This document shows positions 44,880 through 56,530 of a DNA stretch of 64,000 nt, one piece after another. A program made the position numbers and the translations under genes. The stretch spans positions 156,300,809-156,364,808 of the forward strand of contig OY998175.1 in NCBI GenBank assembly GCA_963921935.1. Direction: 5' to 3'. Under the pieces are notes generated by a model, which was not told the DNA's origin, ran no database searches, and worked only from the letters and a program-made list of their open reading frames with translations. Positions within the stretch are counted from its first letter, which is position 1; each line of letters begins with the position of its first letter. This DNA comes from Galeruca laticollis. Its lineage: Eukaryota; Arthropoda; Insecta; Coleoptera; Chrysomelidae.

Positions 44880-46780
44880 TCCGTGAAGATGCATTTCAGA
44901 AACAGAATATTTACCAGTTGGAATAAACATGGAATGACACTTCATAAAAAAGCTTAAGTAACTAGCTTCCAGGAAATAATTCAAAATTATCTACAGTTAT
45001 GAATTATTTCTATACAGGTAAGTCATAATATCACTGTTGGCTCACAGTAAAAAGCTGTGTGGTTGCATAACAAATGATTACGCTTGTCTTCATAAATTCC
45101 AGTTTGTGAAGAATATAGTAGATGCTTTCTAGCACTTTAGAAACAAATATATACATCCAAACGAGAATCAGGAATTTTGCGTATGAACTGAAGGAGATAC
45201 TCCATAATAAGCATCCCAAACGAAGAAGCATTACAACTTCTATTTAATTCAAATCTACGCTGTAGTCTCAAACAAACAAAACATTTTGAATTAGTATAGT
45301 GCTGTGCAATAGTGCTGTTTAGTTTGAAAGCGTTAGCCGCTTAACTTGAAGTAAAGTGGAAAATTATAGCAATCATTGATCATACAAATACGTGCATTGA
45401 TTTAAAAACAGAATTAACCACTGAATTGGCAGGGGTAGTTATTGTATCGATACAATTTTGATAATTTAGGATGTTTAATCGACAATATATTCAGATTTTA
45501 GAATACACTACAAGATATCCTGTGTCTTTCATATTTAAACCTGGGACGAATATGGACACATGTCATTCATTTCTAAGTTAATCCAATAGGTGGCGACACA
45601 TAACCTCACATTTTCACGGCGAAGAAATCAAATCAGAAGTAAATAAGAAACAGCACTTTAATCAAATTTTGAGCCACAATAAAAATTGCACTACAAATAA
45701 AATGAAATGATGAAAAAATAAAAAGTATCACTAAACTTTTCAAAAGTAAGGTCCAAACAAATTATAGAAAATATCCAATGAAAACAATCACAAACGTATT
45801 AAAATTATTTGTTAATTAAATTGTAATAACTATAAATTAGTTAACATTCTTCATTACATGTATAAATGTCGATTTAATGACCTGGTGGTGGACGCCTCTC
45901 CGATACCGACGTCCAAACACTCCACCAGGTCTCGATAACGACGCGCCCGACGCCTGAATGTGCCATCAACGACACCCTTCTCAATTTTATACCACGGTAT
46001 CTTGCCTCAAAGAGGGGGCAAAACACTTTTTATTCCATCCACCAAGCCTTAGCTCATCTGCAAGTCGGATAACATACCTAATTATCAAGTTAATATGGGC
46101 CATTCTGTATGGCCGATGGAAAGAGGTTTTAGATTTGGTTCCTAATAAGAGAGAAGGAACTCCCCGACTGCCGTCGGTTAGAAAGAGTCCGATAGATCGC
46201 CTCCACATTGATATTATAAGTAAATTCAATAGCTGCATTCATTTGTAAACTACGGTCTCCGAACATTATTCAAGGAGGGCAGAACTCATGTATGTTTCAT
46301 ACAAATTTAAAGCACACTATTATATTTGGTAGTCGCTATTCAAGTCTCGAGGATATTTTGGATGTAGAAAAAGAGAGAGAGAAACATTTTTGTTCGGTGG
46401 AAGCCAATGATGACCGATCTCGAGACTCAGCCATATTTGTGACATACATTGATAAATAAAAATTCGAATTTCTTGAAGGAGATTGGAGGAGACGTGGGGG
46501 AGCTTGGGGTAAGATTTCGGTGCTGAATTATAGTCGATATCATAAGGATCAAAGGTTTATATTGTTAATTTAAAAGGGATTCCAAACAGTTTAATACAAT
46601 TGACAGAAGTAATAACGAACGAATCTTCAGTTATAAAACCACACGGAAACTAAAATCATTTTGTAGATACTCTTACGAGGGTAACTCAAAAGGAAAAAAG
46701 ATTTTTATATCATTTTAATATCTGTGAGAAATTTGTCTGTAGTCTGCGATATATTAAAAAATGTTTGTCAAAAAAGTATG
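44880..46780. other. No confident gene
   Basis: 45890-46250 is richer in GC and carries a 96-codon plus frame (from 45958) without recognised motifs. (GA)n near 46372-46382. A minus frame at 45031-45231 has no domain. Possibly old TE remnants. Confidence 0.4.
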
Positions 46781-48235
46781 GCTAATCGATGGAAGACCAC
46801 TATTATACAGGGTGGAACAAAGCAACTTGTGTATTTGAATCTGGAGCCCTGGAGCGACCTCTAGCAGCAAATTTAGTCGTTGCTACTACTATTGCTGGGA
46901 AGTCTAAAGTTGTGGTTACTAGTGACGGGAATGTTATTGCTAGGGCTTCATTACGCGCCTACAACCAAAATGGGGTACATTTTGAAGGTGATAGCTGCGT
47001 AAAAATAACTAACTTGGAACTTATGACACTACGTCGAACTTACGTTCCAACTACGTAGCGGAGACGTAGCGGCGTGGTCATTGCTACTCGAGCCGCTACT
47101 TTATAAGATTTGTTCCCGCCTACTTTACTTGATGGCGTATTCGCTTTTTCTTTAGAAAGAGTTTAATAGGGGCCACTACACTTTTATCTCTTCAAACTCG
47201 TTATAACTATTACGTAAAATATGAAGTTCCAATTGGAACTTTAACCTACAATAATCAAGTGCTTAGTGCGCATTTATAGCTAATTGTGCAGGTTACGTCC
47301 TATCATCATGTTTACAAAAATAAGTAAAAAATAAATGAAAATGCCGTATTTTAAAATTGTGGCCACGCAAAAAAAGCATATAAATGAGAAGCAAACAAAG
47401 CTTAGAAAATGTTGTTATTAAAGAATTTTTAATGCCATTATACCAGTATTTTATATTTCCCATTGGGACGATATTGCTATACTTAAATCAATTTGTGAGG
47501 TTATATTATTTTCTTCTTCAATTCTACAATTAGACAATCTTCAACAGAGTTTTGATTGTTTACATCAATTGCATTGAGAACCGTTAAACGATTATTAAAA
47601 TCATTTAAATTGAAGTTAAAATCTAGTACTTCGTTTTCATTGACTTAACGGTTTAATTATGTTGCTGCGGTTGGTTTTATGGATGTTTGCTTACTTATCG
47701 GAATTCCGTCGACAAAAATATTTCTTTAACTTTGAATTGCAGACTACCCCTGTTTTGATTTGATTCAACCAACTCTTGCTTTAATTTTCTATAAAACGTG
47801 GATGTATGACTATAATTTTTCTACAGCTGACATTTTCACAACCCCAAAAAAGCAAAACTGTTCGTAAACCAAGAGGAAGTACACTCGAACGATACCTACA
47901 AACGGAGAAATATTTTCGTCTCGATAAAGTGACCGTTCCTTTAAAGTGATTGAAGTAATAGGAATTTTGTGGTAATTCTAAGACAAAGTGGGAAGTATAA
48001 TTACTGTTTTCGTGAGTTGCAAGACAGTAAATTTTACCTTGAATATTACTGCAGCGTTCCATATTTTTGAAGGAATTTTAAAATTAGAAACGACGTCGTA
48101 GTTACTTTTAACGCTACTATAAAGTAAGAAAAACTTTCTTGTGATATATCAGTAACAAAAAAAAAGTGTCTGGGACTATCGATTATTACTTCAAATCATT
48201 TGCTACTTTAAAGTTATTTTACTTGGCAACAGTTT
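46781..48235. other. No confident gene
   Basis: A plus frame at 46789-47058 (89 codons) is Ala/Val/Thr-rich and has no recognised domain. A minus frame at 47781-48062 likewise. No repeat family recognised. Confidence 0.4.
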
Positions 48236-48239
48236 CGTT

Positions 48240-50740
48240 ACAGAAATATTAAGAGGGGACCTGCTTTCTAAAACACGCACACACCTAGGCAGACTTAAAA
48301 CTGCCGAGGAGTTAGTAGAAACAGATGTATGGTTGCAACAGACCATAGTGAATTCCTATCACAATAACTGTCTGATAAGGGAGAATCGCTCTTGCAGACA
48401 AACCGTTTGGTGGAATAAAGAGCTGACAACACTGAGGAAAGAAACAAGACGTCTTTTCAACAAAACGGAAAAAACAGGCAACTGGGGAGCATAAGTCTAA
48501 ACTAGATGCGTATAATGAAAAAATAAAGGAATCAAAGAAAATATACTGGGGGAATTCTGTGAGGGCATACAAGGTGTCCCTGACATGGTCAGAATTAACA
48601 GGATTCTCAAAAGGGACACTTCTAATAAAGTGGGTTTTTGCCGAGCGGAGAGTACACAAATACTGACGAGGAAGCTTTAAAGCACCTCCTTAGTGTACAC
48701 TTTCCAGGCTCGGCAAAGATAAATTCAAATTACGATTACGGGCCGGTAGCCAAAACAAGAGCTACCAAAGAGGACTGGAAACTAACATATGAGATTTTCA
48801 GACCCCATCTCATAAGTAGATACATTTGATCTTTACAAAACTTCAGGACCAGATGGCATATTTCCCATGCTTCTGCAATAGGGAATTGACATCATCATGG
48901 GCCCTTCAGTTCTGATATTACGCAGCAGCCATGCTCTATGGTATCTACCAACTGCATGGAGAGAGTCAAGGGTAGTGTTTATTCCCAAACTAGGAAAATA
49001 AACGTACACACAGGCCAAATCTCACAGACGAATCAGTCTGACTTCAATATTGGTGAAAACTATGGAAAAAGTGATACATATGCAATTGCAAGAAGGAGTG
49101 TTTAAGAGCATCCCTCTACACGGACTACAATGGGCCTATCAGGCAGGGAAATCAGGAGAAGTTGCCCTGCATAATTTGGTCTCGGGCCTCGAAAGGAGCC
49201 TGAACCAAAAAGAAGTAGCACTTGCAGCATTTTTGGACATTGAAATTGCTTCTGATTACACATCGATATCATCAATAGACAAATCCGTCGAAAAAAGAGG
49301 GATGAACAATACCACATGTAGATGGATAAGATCCATGCTTGAGCATAGGAGAATATAGGCACACATGCATGATACAACGTACACCGTCAGGACAACTAAA
49401 GGGTGTCCTCAACGTGGAATACTTTCACAACTATTGTGGTATTTAATTGTGGATGACTTGATGTGCAGAATAAATGATCAAGGCATATGGACGCAGGGCT
49501 TCGCGGACGACCTAGTGATTGTTACCAAGGGGAAATTCCCGGAGACAGTTGCGAATGTCTTACAAGAAGCACTACGAATTGTGGAAGACAGGTGCCTTAA
49601 AGAGGACATTACAGTCAACCCAAAGAAAACCAAACTAGTTGCTTTTACGGATAGAAGAGCACTTCCGCAGAGCAGAGTACAACTGTTCGAAGAAAACCAC
49701 CTAGAAATATCCAAAGAGGTGAAATATCTGGGAGTGACACTTGATTCTAAATTGAATTGGAGGACACACCTGGAAAAAACTACTACCAGAGCAACCAGGC
49801 TGTTCTGGTAATGCAGAAGAGTTATGAGCAAAACCTGGGGTATACGACCTGAGGTGGTATACTGGCTTTACACGACAGTGATTAGGCCAACGATCATCTA
49901 TGGAACGAAGTCTCGTCAAGGACAGATGTGTTCTCAGCGGAGAACAAATTAACTACAATCCAAAGACAAGCTCTCCTCGGTAATGAACAGCACGAGGACG
50001 ACATCAACGGAAGCTCTTATAGACCTATCTCCTCTGGAACTGTTTGCTAGGGCAGAGGCAATGATGGCGACCACCCTCAGATTGAAATCGGGAGCACGAA
50101 CAATGTTCGTGGGGGACATATCGACACAACTGGGACGATACTAGATAAACCGAACTTTCAAATGTGTCTGGATAGTATGATACCAGAGAATATATTGACT
50201 GAGGGAGTGAATATGATTATTCCATATAGGCAACAGGGGATACACTCGGGAAATCCAGGAGACATAACCTGGTTCACTGATGAATCTAGAACGAACCACG
50301 GCACTGGGGCTGGTATAAATGGAGCCAAGAAGAAAATCTTCTTCAGCCTGTACTGTATTCCAGACAGAAACTATTGCTGCTATAGTCTGTATTGATGTAA
50401 ACATCAAGAGAGGTTATATCGGACAAAGAATAAAAATATATACTGACAGCCAGGCACTGCTGCTAAACTGATTTAAAACTGCAAAGTGTCCTTTAACAAG
50501 CTGGTAAGAGACAACACAGTGTCTCTAGTGTTGGTCCCAAGACATGAGGGGATTGCAGGTAATGAACTGGAGGCCCAGCTGGCGAAACAAGGCTCTAAAG
50601 GAGACTTAATAGGGCCGGAAACGTTCTGTGGAATCACCAAGGATTACATAAGAGGAGAAATCCGCAACTGGCTAGATAAATGTAAACAAAGAAGTCTTAA
50701 TCAGTTAATTGTCGGCTTCTTACAAAATAAAGTGTGAAAA
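48240..50740 (+). pseudogene. RNase H-bearing LINE ORF2 (Loa/R1-like)
   Basis: Connector (DVWLQQTIVNSYHNNC, TVWWNKELTTLRKETRR) from 48240. RT: SGPDGIFPMLL, HRRISLTSILVKTMEKVI, GLQWAYQAGKSGEVALHNLV, AAFLDIEIASDY (relic of F-L-D-I-x-G-A-F-D), TKGCPQRGILSQLLW and QGFADDLVIVTKG (Asp pair intact). Then VKYLGVTLDSKLNWRTHL, followed by RNase H relics (ITWFTDESRTNHGTGAG, LVPRHEGIAGNELEAQLAKQ). The RT reads in one frame from 49050 to 49811 apart from a TAG at 49356. The connector before it is frameshifted. No ORF1 or endonuclease is seen, so it is 5'-truncated. Confidence 0.85.
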
Positions 50741-50744
50741 TATT

Positions 50745-51030
50745 CTGGAAATTGTTCTTATTCATTATTTTTACGCTAATCTTACTTTTCTAGAATTTGT
50801 TGAAAATGTTTCTAAAATTTTTCTTCGACCATCTCACCGTTTTCCTTAACAAAATTCCGATTTACAATCATCAAACATAATCCCGTCAATATTTCCTCTC
50901 CCATAGTGCTCGTAAGCCAGGACTTCACTCTTCGAAGCGTACTGATGGACCGTTCTACAGTCGCCATAGTGGGTGGAATTGCACTCAGAATTGTCTCATG
51001 GCGGGAAAAAAACATTGAATAAATTTAAAG
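50745..51030 (-). pseudogene. hAT transposase C-terminal dimerisation domain
   Basis: Minus strand: AIPPTMATVERSISTLRRVK and SWLTSTMGEEILTGLCLMIV, the hAT C-terminal signature. It is the missing end of the transposase at 53215-55250, separated by the piggyBac and Penelope insertions. Confidence 0.85.
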
Positions 51031-51059
51031 GATCAGTTACTCCAATATCCTATAATCTG

Positions 51060-51350
51060 TACTGCATAATTTTTTGTTTTTAACATATATTAAGTCAATC
51101 ACGAGGTAGGTCACTTCTTGGTCTAGCCAAAAATAATTATTAAACATCAGGTAGGCATCACATGAAATGTAACTTCTGTCATTCTGACGATGATATTTAA
51201 TATCGAAACAATTGTGAATTTTTTAGAATTTTCAACATTTTTTCAATATATTTTGGAATTAGCTAGAAACAGTTGGTTTTATTTAAAGCACTAATATGAG
51301 TAGATTTCACGAAGTAAGGGTCCAGACAGTGAATTTTATATACATCTCAT
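51060..51350 (+). mobile_element. Penelope terminal fragment with decayed hammerhead
   Basis: Close match to 22587-22830 (ATATTAAGTCAATCACGAGG, CATGAAATGTAACTTCTGTC, TGAGTAGATTTCACGAAGTA). Hammerhead boxes are kept at 51184-51190 and 51205-51208 with a stronger stem II (GATAT/ATATC). The base at the cut site is G (51216), which would block cleavage. It lies between the hAT C-terminus and the end of piggyBac. Confidence 0.82.
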
Positions 51351-51379
51351 TTTCTTTTCTTCTAGATGAGGCCAATGAC

Positions 51380-53210
51380 CATACTGATCACTTCTAACGT
51401 CATTAGGAGGTACGTGTACGTGGACCTCTTTTTTTCTTAGTTTGTATAGCTATATACAGCAACCATGTGTTTACAATAGTTACATTTAAAAGATAGTAGA
51501 AAAGTCGAATAAACCATTTTCTGCTTTTTAATAATATTTTGTATCTGCCAAGATGACTGTCTATAAGGTCACCTCCGCCCATATGTCTATTATATTCTGA
51601 AATCAGAAATGGGCATTACACCTCAATCGTTTGTTTGCGTTCTTGGTCGAAACGTTTTGCCTTGCCAATTGGATTTTTTCCAGCAAATCTAGATAACATG
51701 GTAACATATTTGTTATCCTTCCAAACTAAGGAAGACACATCGATACCTTCAGCTGTTGTCACAAATTCACAACTCTCACCTCTGCTTGCCGCTATCATAT
51801 CAGCTTCAGTTGGTAGTTTGCAATCCGGTAATCTTCTTCTTTTGACAGTTCCCAACGAATATATTCCTCGTTTCGCTAAATGAACCATCAGAGGTGAAGT
51901 AGTGTAAGAATTGTCGTGATATAAACGATAATTTTTTATTTTCTGATATCAATTTAGCTAAACGCAGAACTACATTTGATGAAGTTCAGAGTTTTCCTGT
52001 CCAGAATATATTTCAAATTTATAAGCAAAACCGGAACCACCTGCAAGTACAAATAATTGGAAACACCATTTTAGGGTTTCGTTGGTAGGTATTGTTTCAT
52101 CTTATGCTTGCTTTTTGTTGAAGACATTTGTTCATCAATACTTAGATGTTGTCGAGAGAAATAGATGAAAAGGTTTCATTCAAAGCATCAATTAGGTGTC
52201 TCATTTTATGGAAAATATCGTAATCTGGATAACCAAGAGGTATATGGTAATCATTATTATTGAAATGAAGAAATTGGCGAATTCTTTCGAACTTATTGAC
52301 CGACATGGTATTATTTATTGGGGTAAACCCCAGTCCATCACTCCAATATGAACGCGAATTAGGCATATACACTATTGAAATATTTATTATAACACCAAGG
52401 TACTGCCTAATATCTGTAGATGTGAACAAGTATGGCCGCTCTGGTCTCTTTTGAATGGAGTACGTATTTGTTTCATTTACTATTATTTCAACGAGATATT
52501 GAGTGAAGAAATAACTGAAAAATTGGTAAGGCGTGTTCAGGTCTGAAACCTCAGGGTTGAGAGTTGTATTACCATGGAAAGTAAGTTGGGCTTCATTTAC
52601 TTGAAGAGATGTCTTTCACCAAATTATTTTTGGGTTGGGAGTACGTTTTACAATTTTCTCTCGTTTTGAAGTTTTTGACGTTGACGGAATGTCCGCCTGT
52701 TCATTATCATCTTGTTCAACCTCACTATCTTCTGTACCAGCATTAGCACTTATCTCTTCATAATTCTCATCAGGAACGAATTGGGGATCATGGGGAGCGT
52801 CCACACTATCACTGTAGCTTAGTCATTAGTTTTCGACGACCCATTTTCTGTAATAATAATTTCAATGCAGTAAGGGTGACAAATAAAATGAACGAATGCA
52901 ACAAATGCTAAAATGGAATAAAACTACCAAATACATAATGTATCCAGAAGGCAACAAACGAAAATGACATGTTTCTGATAACCACTATATTAGTTTGTGA
53001 ATTGTTAAATAGACAACAGTAAATTCATACCTCTTTCTTGAATATTAACAATTTATTTGTAAAATGTATGCAAATTTGCAGCTGTTGTCTATAAATTCAC
53101 AAACACACACTTAGCAAAACAAACAAGTTATATCGACACACAATAAATAATCTCAGAACTGCATGCGTCCTGCAGCTATGAGCTGGAGTCTGAACTATGT
53201 ACTTAAAAGG
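51380..53210 (-). pseudogene. piggyBac-like transposase, inserted in the hAT element
   Basis: Minus strand. An acidic N-terminal region (52804-52620) contains EDSEVEQDDNEQADIPSTSK. The DDE_Tnp_1_7 domain has TDIRQYLGVIINISIVYMPN, SYWSDGLGFTPINNTMSVNK and LHFNNNDYHIPLGYPDY (52429-52142). Later come GIYSLGTVKRRRLPDCKLPT and VWKDNKYVTMLS (51888-51700), then NRHMGGGDLIDSHLGRYKIL and LLNVTIVNTWLLYI near 51540-51460. The third catalytic Asp (GGGDLID) is visible. Frameshifts near 52820, 52590, 52140 and 51950 disable it. Its right edge is TTAA at 53211-53214, the piggyBac target; the left edge is masked by Penelope sequence. Confidence 0.85.
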
Positions 53211-53214
53211 TTAA

Positions 53215-55250
53215 TTGTCTATCGACTAGAGCATGTGTTAGGTACAATTTCATTTTATTAGTAATTGTAAATAACGGTATAAATAATTCTGCGTTTTTTT
53301 GTAATTCCCAGTTAGTCGTTTTCAGCATATATAAGGGAAGCAATTTTGTCAAGGCAAGAGCTGAGGTATTTCCATGTGAATATTGAATATTCAGCGATAA
53401 TGTGACAGAATCAATACACGGTATAATGAGTGTACGTCTTCAGTAATCATTATGAGTGTCTGATGGAGGACTGCTCCTGTGTTTCTGCTATAGGGCAGGA
53501 CGTGGAACAATAATATCAATTTCTAACTCCTTTTCAACGTCTCGTGCTTTTTGAAGTATTTCAACAGTGACGCGGTCTGTGACGTCACAGTTCTTTTCGA
53601 ATACTTCAAGAATTCCTACTATGTATACGCCTGCCATCATCAAATCCATATTTTTAGCTTGCAAGATATTAACTACTCGTTCCAATACTGCCGAATATTT
53701 TGCGATGATTGTGATTACTGCAACGATGAACGAAGGTTTCGTAACCGCTGATTGCAACTTGTACGCAGATGTTCTTGTGGCGTAGTGTCTTTCAATAGAT
53801 AGTTTTTGTAGAGCTTTGACAAGTTCGGGAAAATTTTGTAGGAATTTTCGAACGATTTTGTATTTTTCAGTCCATCTGGTTTCACACAATCGCCATAGAC
53901 TAGGAGCCGAATTCCTACGAACAATGGATTACCTGAAAAATGTTATACGAGTAGTATCATTTGTAGTGGCAATGGTGTTTCTAATTTCCGGTACATTATT
54001 TGCGTCGTTCGCCACAAGATGGAGTTTATGATTTGAGCAATAGAAATATGATGCTTTGCAATATTTTTTCCTAAAAATTGTTTGTATACCACCCTCCTTG
54101 CTGACATTGTGGAACAGCCATCAAAATCAAATCCTACACAATATTCTGGTAGAAAATTATAGCCAACCAAAAATCTGTCAATTTCTTCGGCGATTGATGG
54201 AAAATCATGTGCTTTCCGTTCCACAAAACCTGCGAATTCCTCTCGAATGTTCTCTTCACTTTCTTCGCAGAAGCGCAAGCCGATACATAGATGTTCCTTC
54301 CCTGCAATGTCCGTTGTTTCGTCAACTAAGACTGCGTAAGCCTGATATTTTTTTCCATCATTTATTACACTCTCCCTTATAACTTCGCTACATGAACCTA
54401 TGAATTCATTTTGTATGATTGGCGATGTGTAAATTGCATTTGACACTTCTCCAGGTGATTCTTCATTTTTTGTCGCCAGAATCGATTAGTAAATTCAACA
54501 AATCGAGGAAAACCCCTTCATGGGCTTCTTTTCCTTTCAGAGGCATATCATGTGTGCCGCATATTAATACACACGAAATAATCGATGACCATATTTGCTT
54601 GTTTTCTTCGATTGTTTTTTGGTGACAACTTTGCAGTTGGATATCCACAGGTACATTTTCGAGAAAAGCATTTGCATCAGTTTTGTGGAATTTAGTTGCA
54701 ACATGATTACGGTGATATTCGTGCATATCCTTGAACTACGTGAATGGTCTAATCATAAATGATCCCAGAACCCCAGTCCCAGTGGCGGGAAACACAGTGC
54801 TTGCAAAGAGCACCCTTTAGTCGCTTGGAATATACTAGCCAACGTGTGTATTGATCCAGTCAGGCATGATTGAATTTTCTTCGCAAATGGCTTGCATCAG
54901 TTTAAAAATCGTAATTTCCTGGTGGAGCTCAGGGATTTTAATAAGTCTTTCTATTTTTTCACTGTTACCTGGAGAGCTCGTCCATAATAACGACCCAAGT
55001 CATTTTCATGATAGCCATAATTGTATTCAATTTCGGGGTTGACTGCATAACCTGAAACTTGTTCAAATGTTGATTCAGAAGTATCAACCTCAGGGGCAGC
55101 TTCTTCTACAGGTGCTAAAGATTATGATAGTCGCCCTTGTCCGATTTCAGCCTTAGATGTGGATGAGCTTCTTGGCAGTCTAATTTCGTCATTGTTATGA
55201 TCGCCTTCAGTGCTACTGCCTGGAAACTTTTTCCTCTTAAGAATTTTAGT
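53215..55250 (-). pseudogene. hAT transposase (DUF4371 type), N-terminal and middle parts
   Basis: Minus strand from about 55250. A low-complexity Ser/Glu start is followed by a TTF-type finger relic (GVLGSFMIRPFT, FKDMHEYHRNHVATKFHKTD). Next is DUF4371: AYAVLVDETTDIAGKEHLCI (catalytic-type Asp region), EEIDRFLVGYNFLPEYCVGF and DFDGCSTMSARRV. CETRWTEKYKIVRKFLQNFP and TIIAKYSAVLERVVNILQAK follow. Sequence runs on to 53215 with stops and then meets the piggyBac TTAA. The C-terminus is at 50745-51030. Frame changes occur near 54730, 54450, 53940 and 53480. Confidence 0.87.
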
Positions 55251-55349
55251 CGCTAAAACATAGATACACTAACTTAAATACTCAGTGTAACTAACCCTAC
55301 TACATTGGACTGAACACTGCACGTGGTCTTGCATTCGTATATAAGTGGT

Positions 55350-56530
55350 GAATGCTAGAAGAAAGACATTTTTTCGTGTGTAGGTGTGTGAGTGTGTGTG
55401 TGAGAGAGAGAGAGAGAGTGGCTACTACTACAGTGACGCTGGCGAGATTCAGTGCACTGATTATAGAGATCTATTTTACCTGTGCCAAGCGGGGACAGCG
55501 AGCTGCTGGAGCCAAGACGGAATACTTCAGCTATTTCACGTTAGATGGATCTGCGATTTATACTTCATTCTGTGAGAGAGAGATGTTCGTGGATTTTTGA
55601 AGTTTGGACTTGTAGTGTTTTTATTTGGATATACTTTTGTTTGGGGGGTAGGCCCTGTTATAGGATTCGTTTCCTCTTCAGGGCTGGTTGGGGGTGTTTT
55701 TGTGGGTGGTTTGTGTGCGCGTATTGACTTGGCTTGAGATTTGGGTAGGGCTGAAAATTCAGTTTTAGAAAAAGTGTCTAGGAAGTTTGAGAAAAAAGGT
55801 GTATAGAAAATTGAAGTTGTGTTTGTTTTTGTGGGTGGGTTGTGTGTGTTTGCCAGAAATCAACCGGAGGGAGAAGCGAAAACAATCAGCGTCGAAATTG
55901 GGTGATTTTTAAGCGAACGTGGTTTTGAGATGAGGGAACGGGGATTTTAATAGTGTCTGGAAAAGGTCGAAAATGAATAAGACGAACCACGTTGCGTTGC
56001 GGATGGTTAATAGAAGCGGGCTGGGTGATGGTGTTGTTGGAAAGTGAAGATATAATTTTTGGGGATTTTGTGTCTCCTGCGTCATGAAAGTTAATAGAAG
56101 CGTGGGGAGATATTGGATATGAGAATTTTTTGGGATTTGAGTTTGTTGAAATTTGTTGGAAAAGTGACTAGGAGACGTTGAAAGATGTGTGGATGAAGTC
56201 GGGCGGTGGCGACTGGCTTTTCTCGAGTTCGAGGTGAGGAATTGTTAAAAGGTGTGTTTATGTGTGGTGTGGAACCTTGAATATGAAATTCTGAAAAAAT
56301 CAAAAGTTTTTGTATATGAGTAAATTTTCTATTTGTTTATTAAAATATTGAAATTTAAGATTTTGAGATGGTTGTTTAATATTGTAATGAGTGAGCTGGT
56401 GCGAATAACAATCTTTAAATCCAAAAACTACGTCGTACGTCGGCCCATTTGGCTAGCGAATAAATTCACTATGCTACAGGAAAAAACGTGAAAAACCTGC
56501 AGCAACGACGGGGTGGATGGGGCTCGCGGA
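55350..56530 (-). other. A/C-rich (minus strand) non-coding tail of the gag-only element
   Basis: The plus strand here is strikingly G/T-rich, so the strand that encodes the gag is A/C-rich. (GT)n and (GA)n occur at 55384-55420. No endonuclease or RT motif was found on either strand. It is probably 3' UTR, or what remains after loss of ORF2. Frames at 55352-55727 are compositional. Confidence 0.5.

Noticed and set aside
46789..47058. 89-codon plus frame
   Set aside because: No recognisable motif, no splice or TE context; may be chance.
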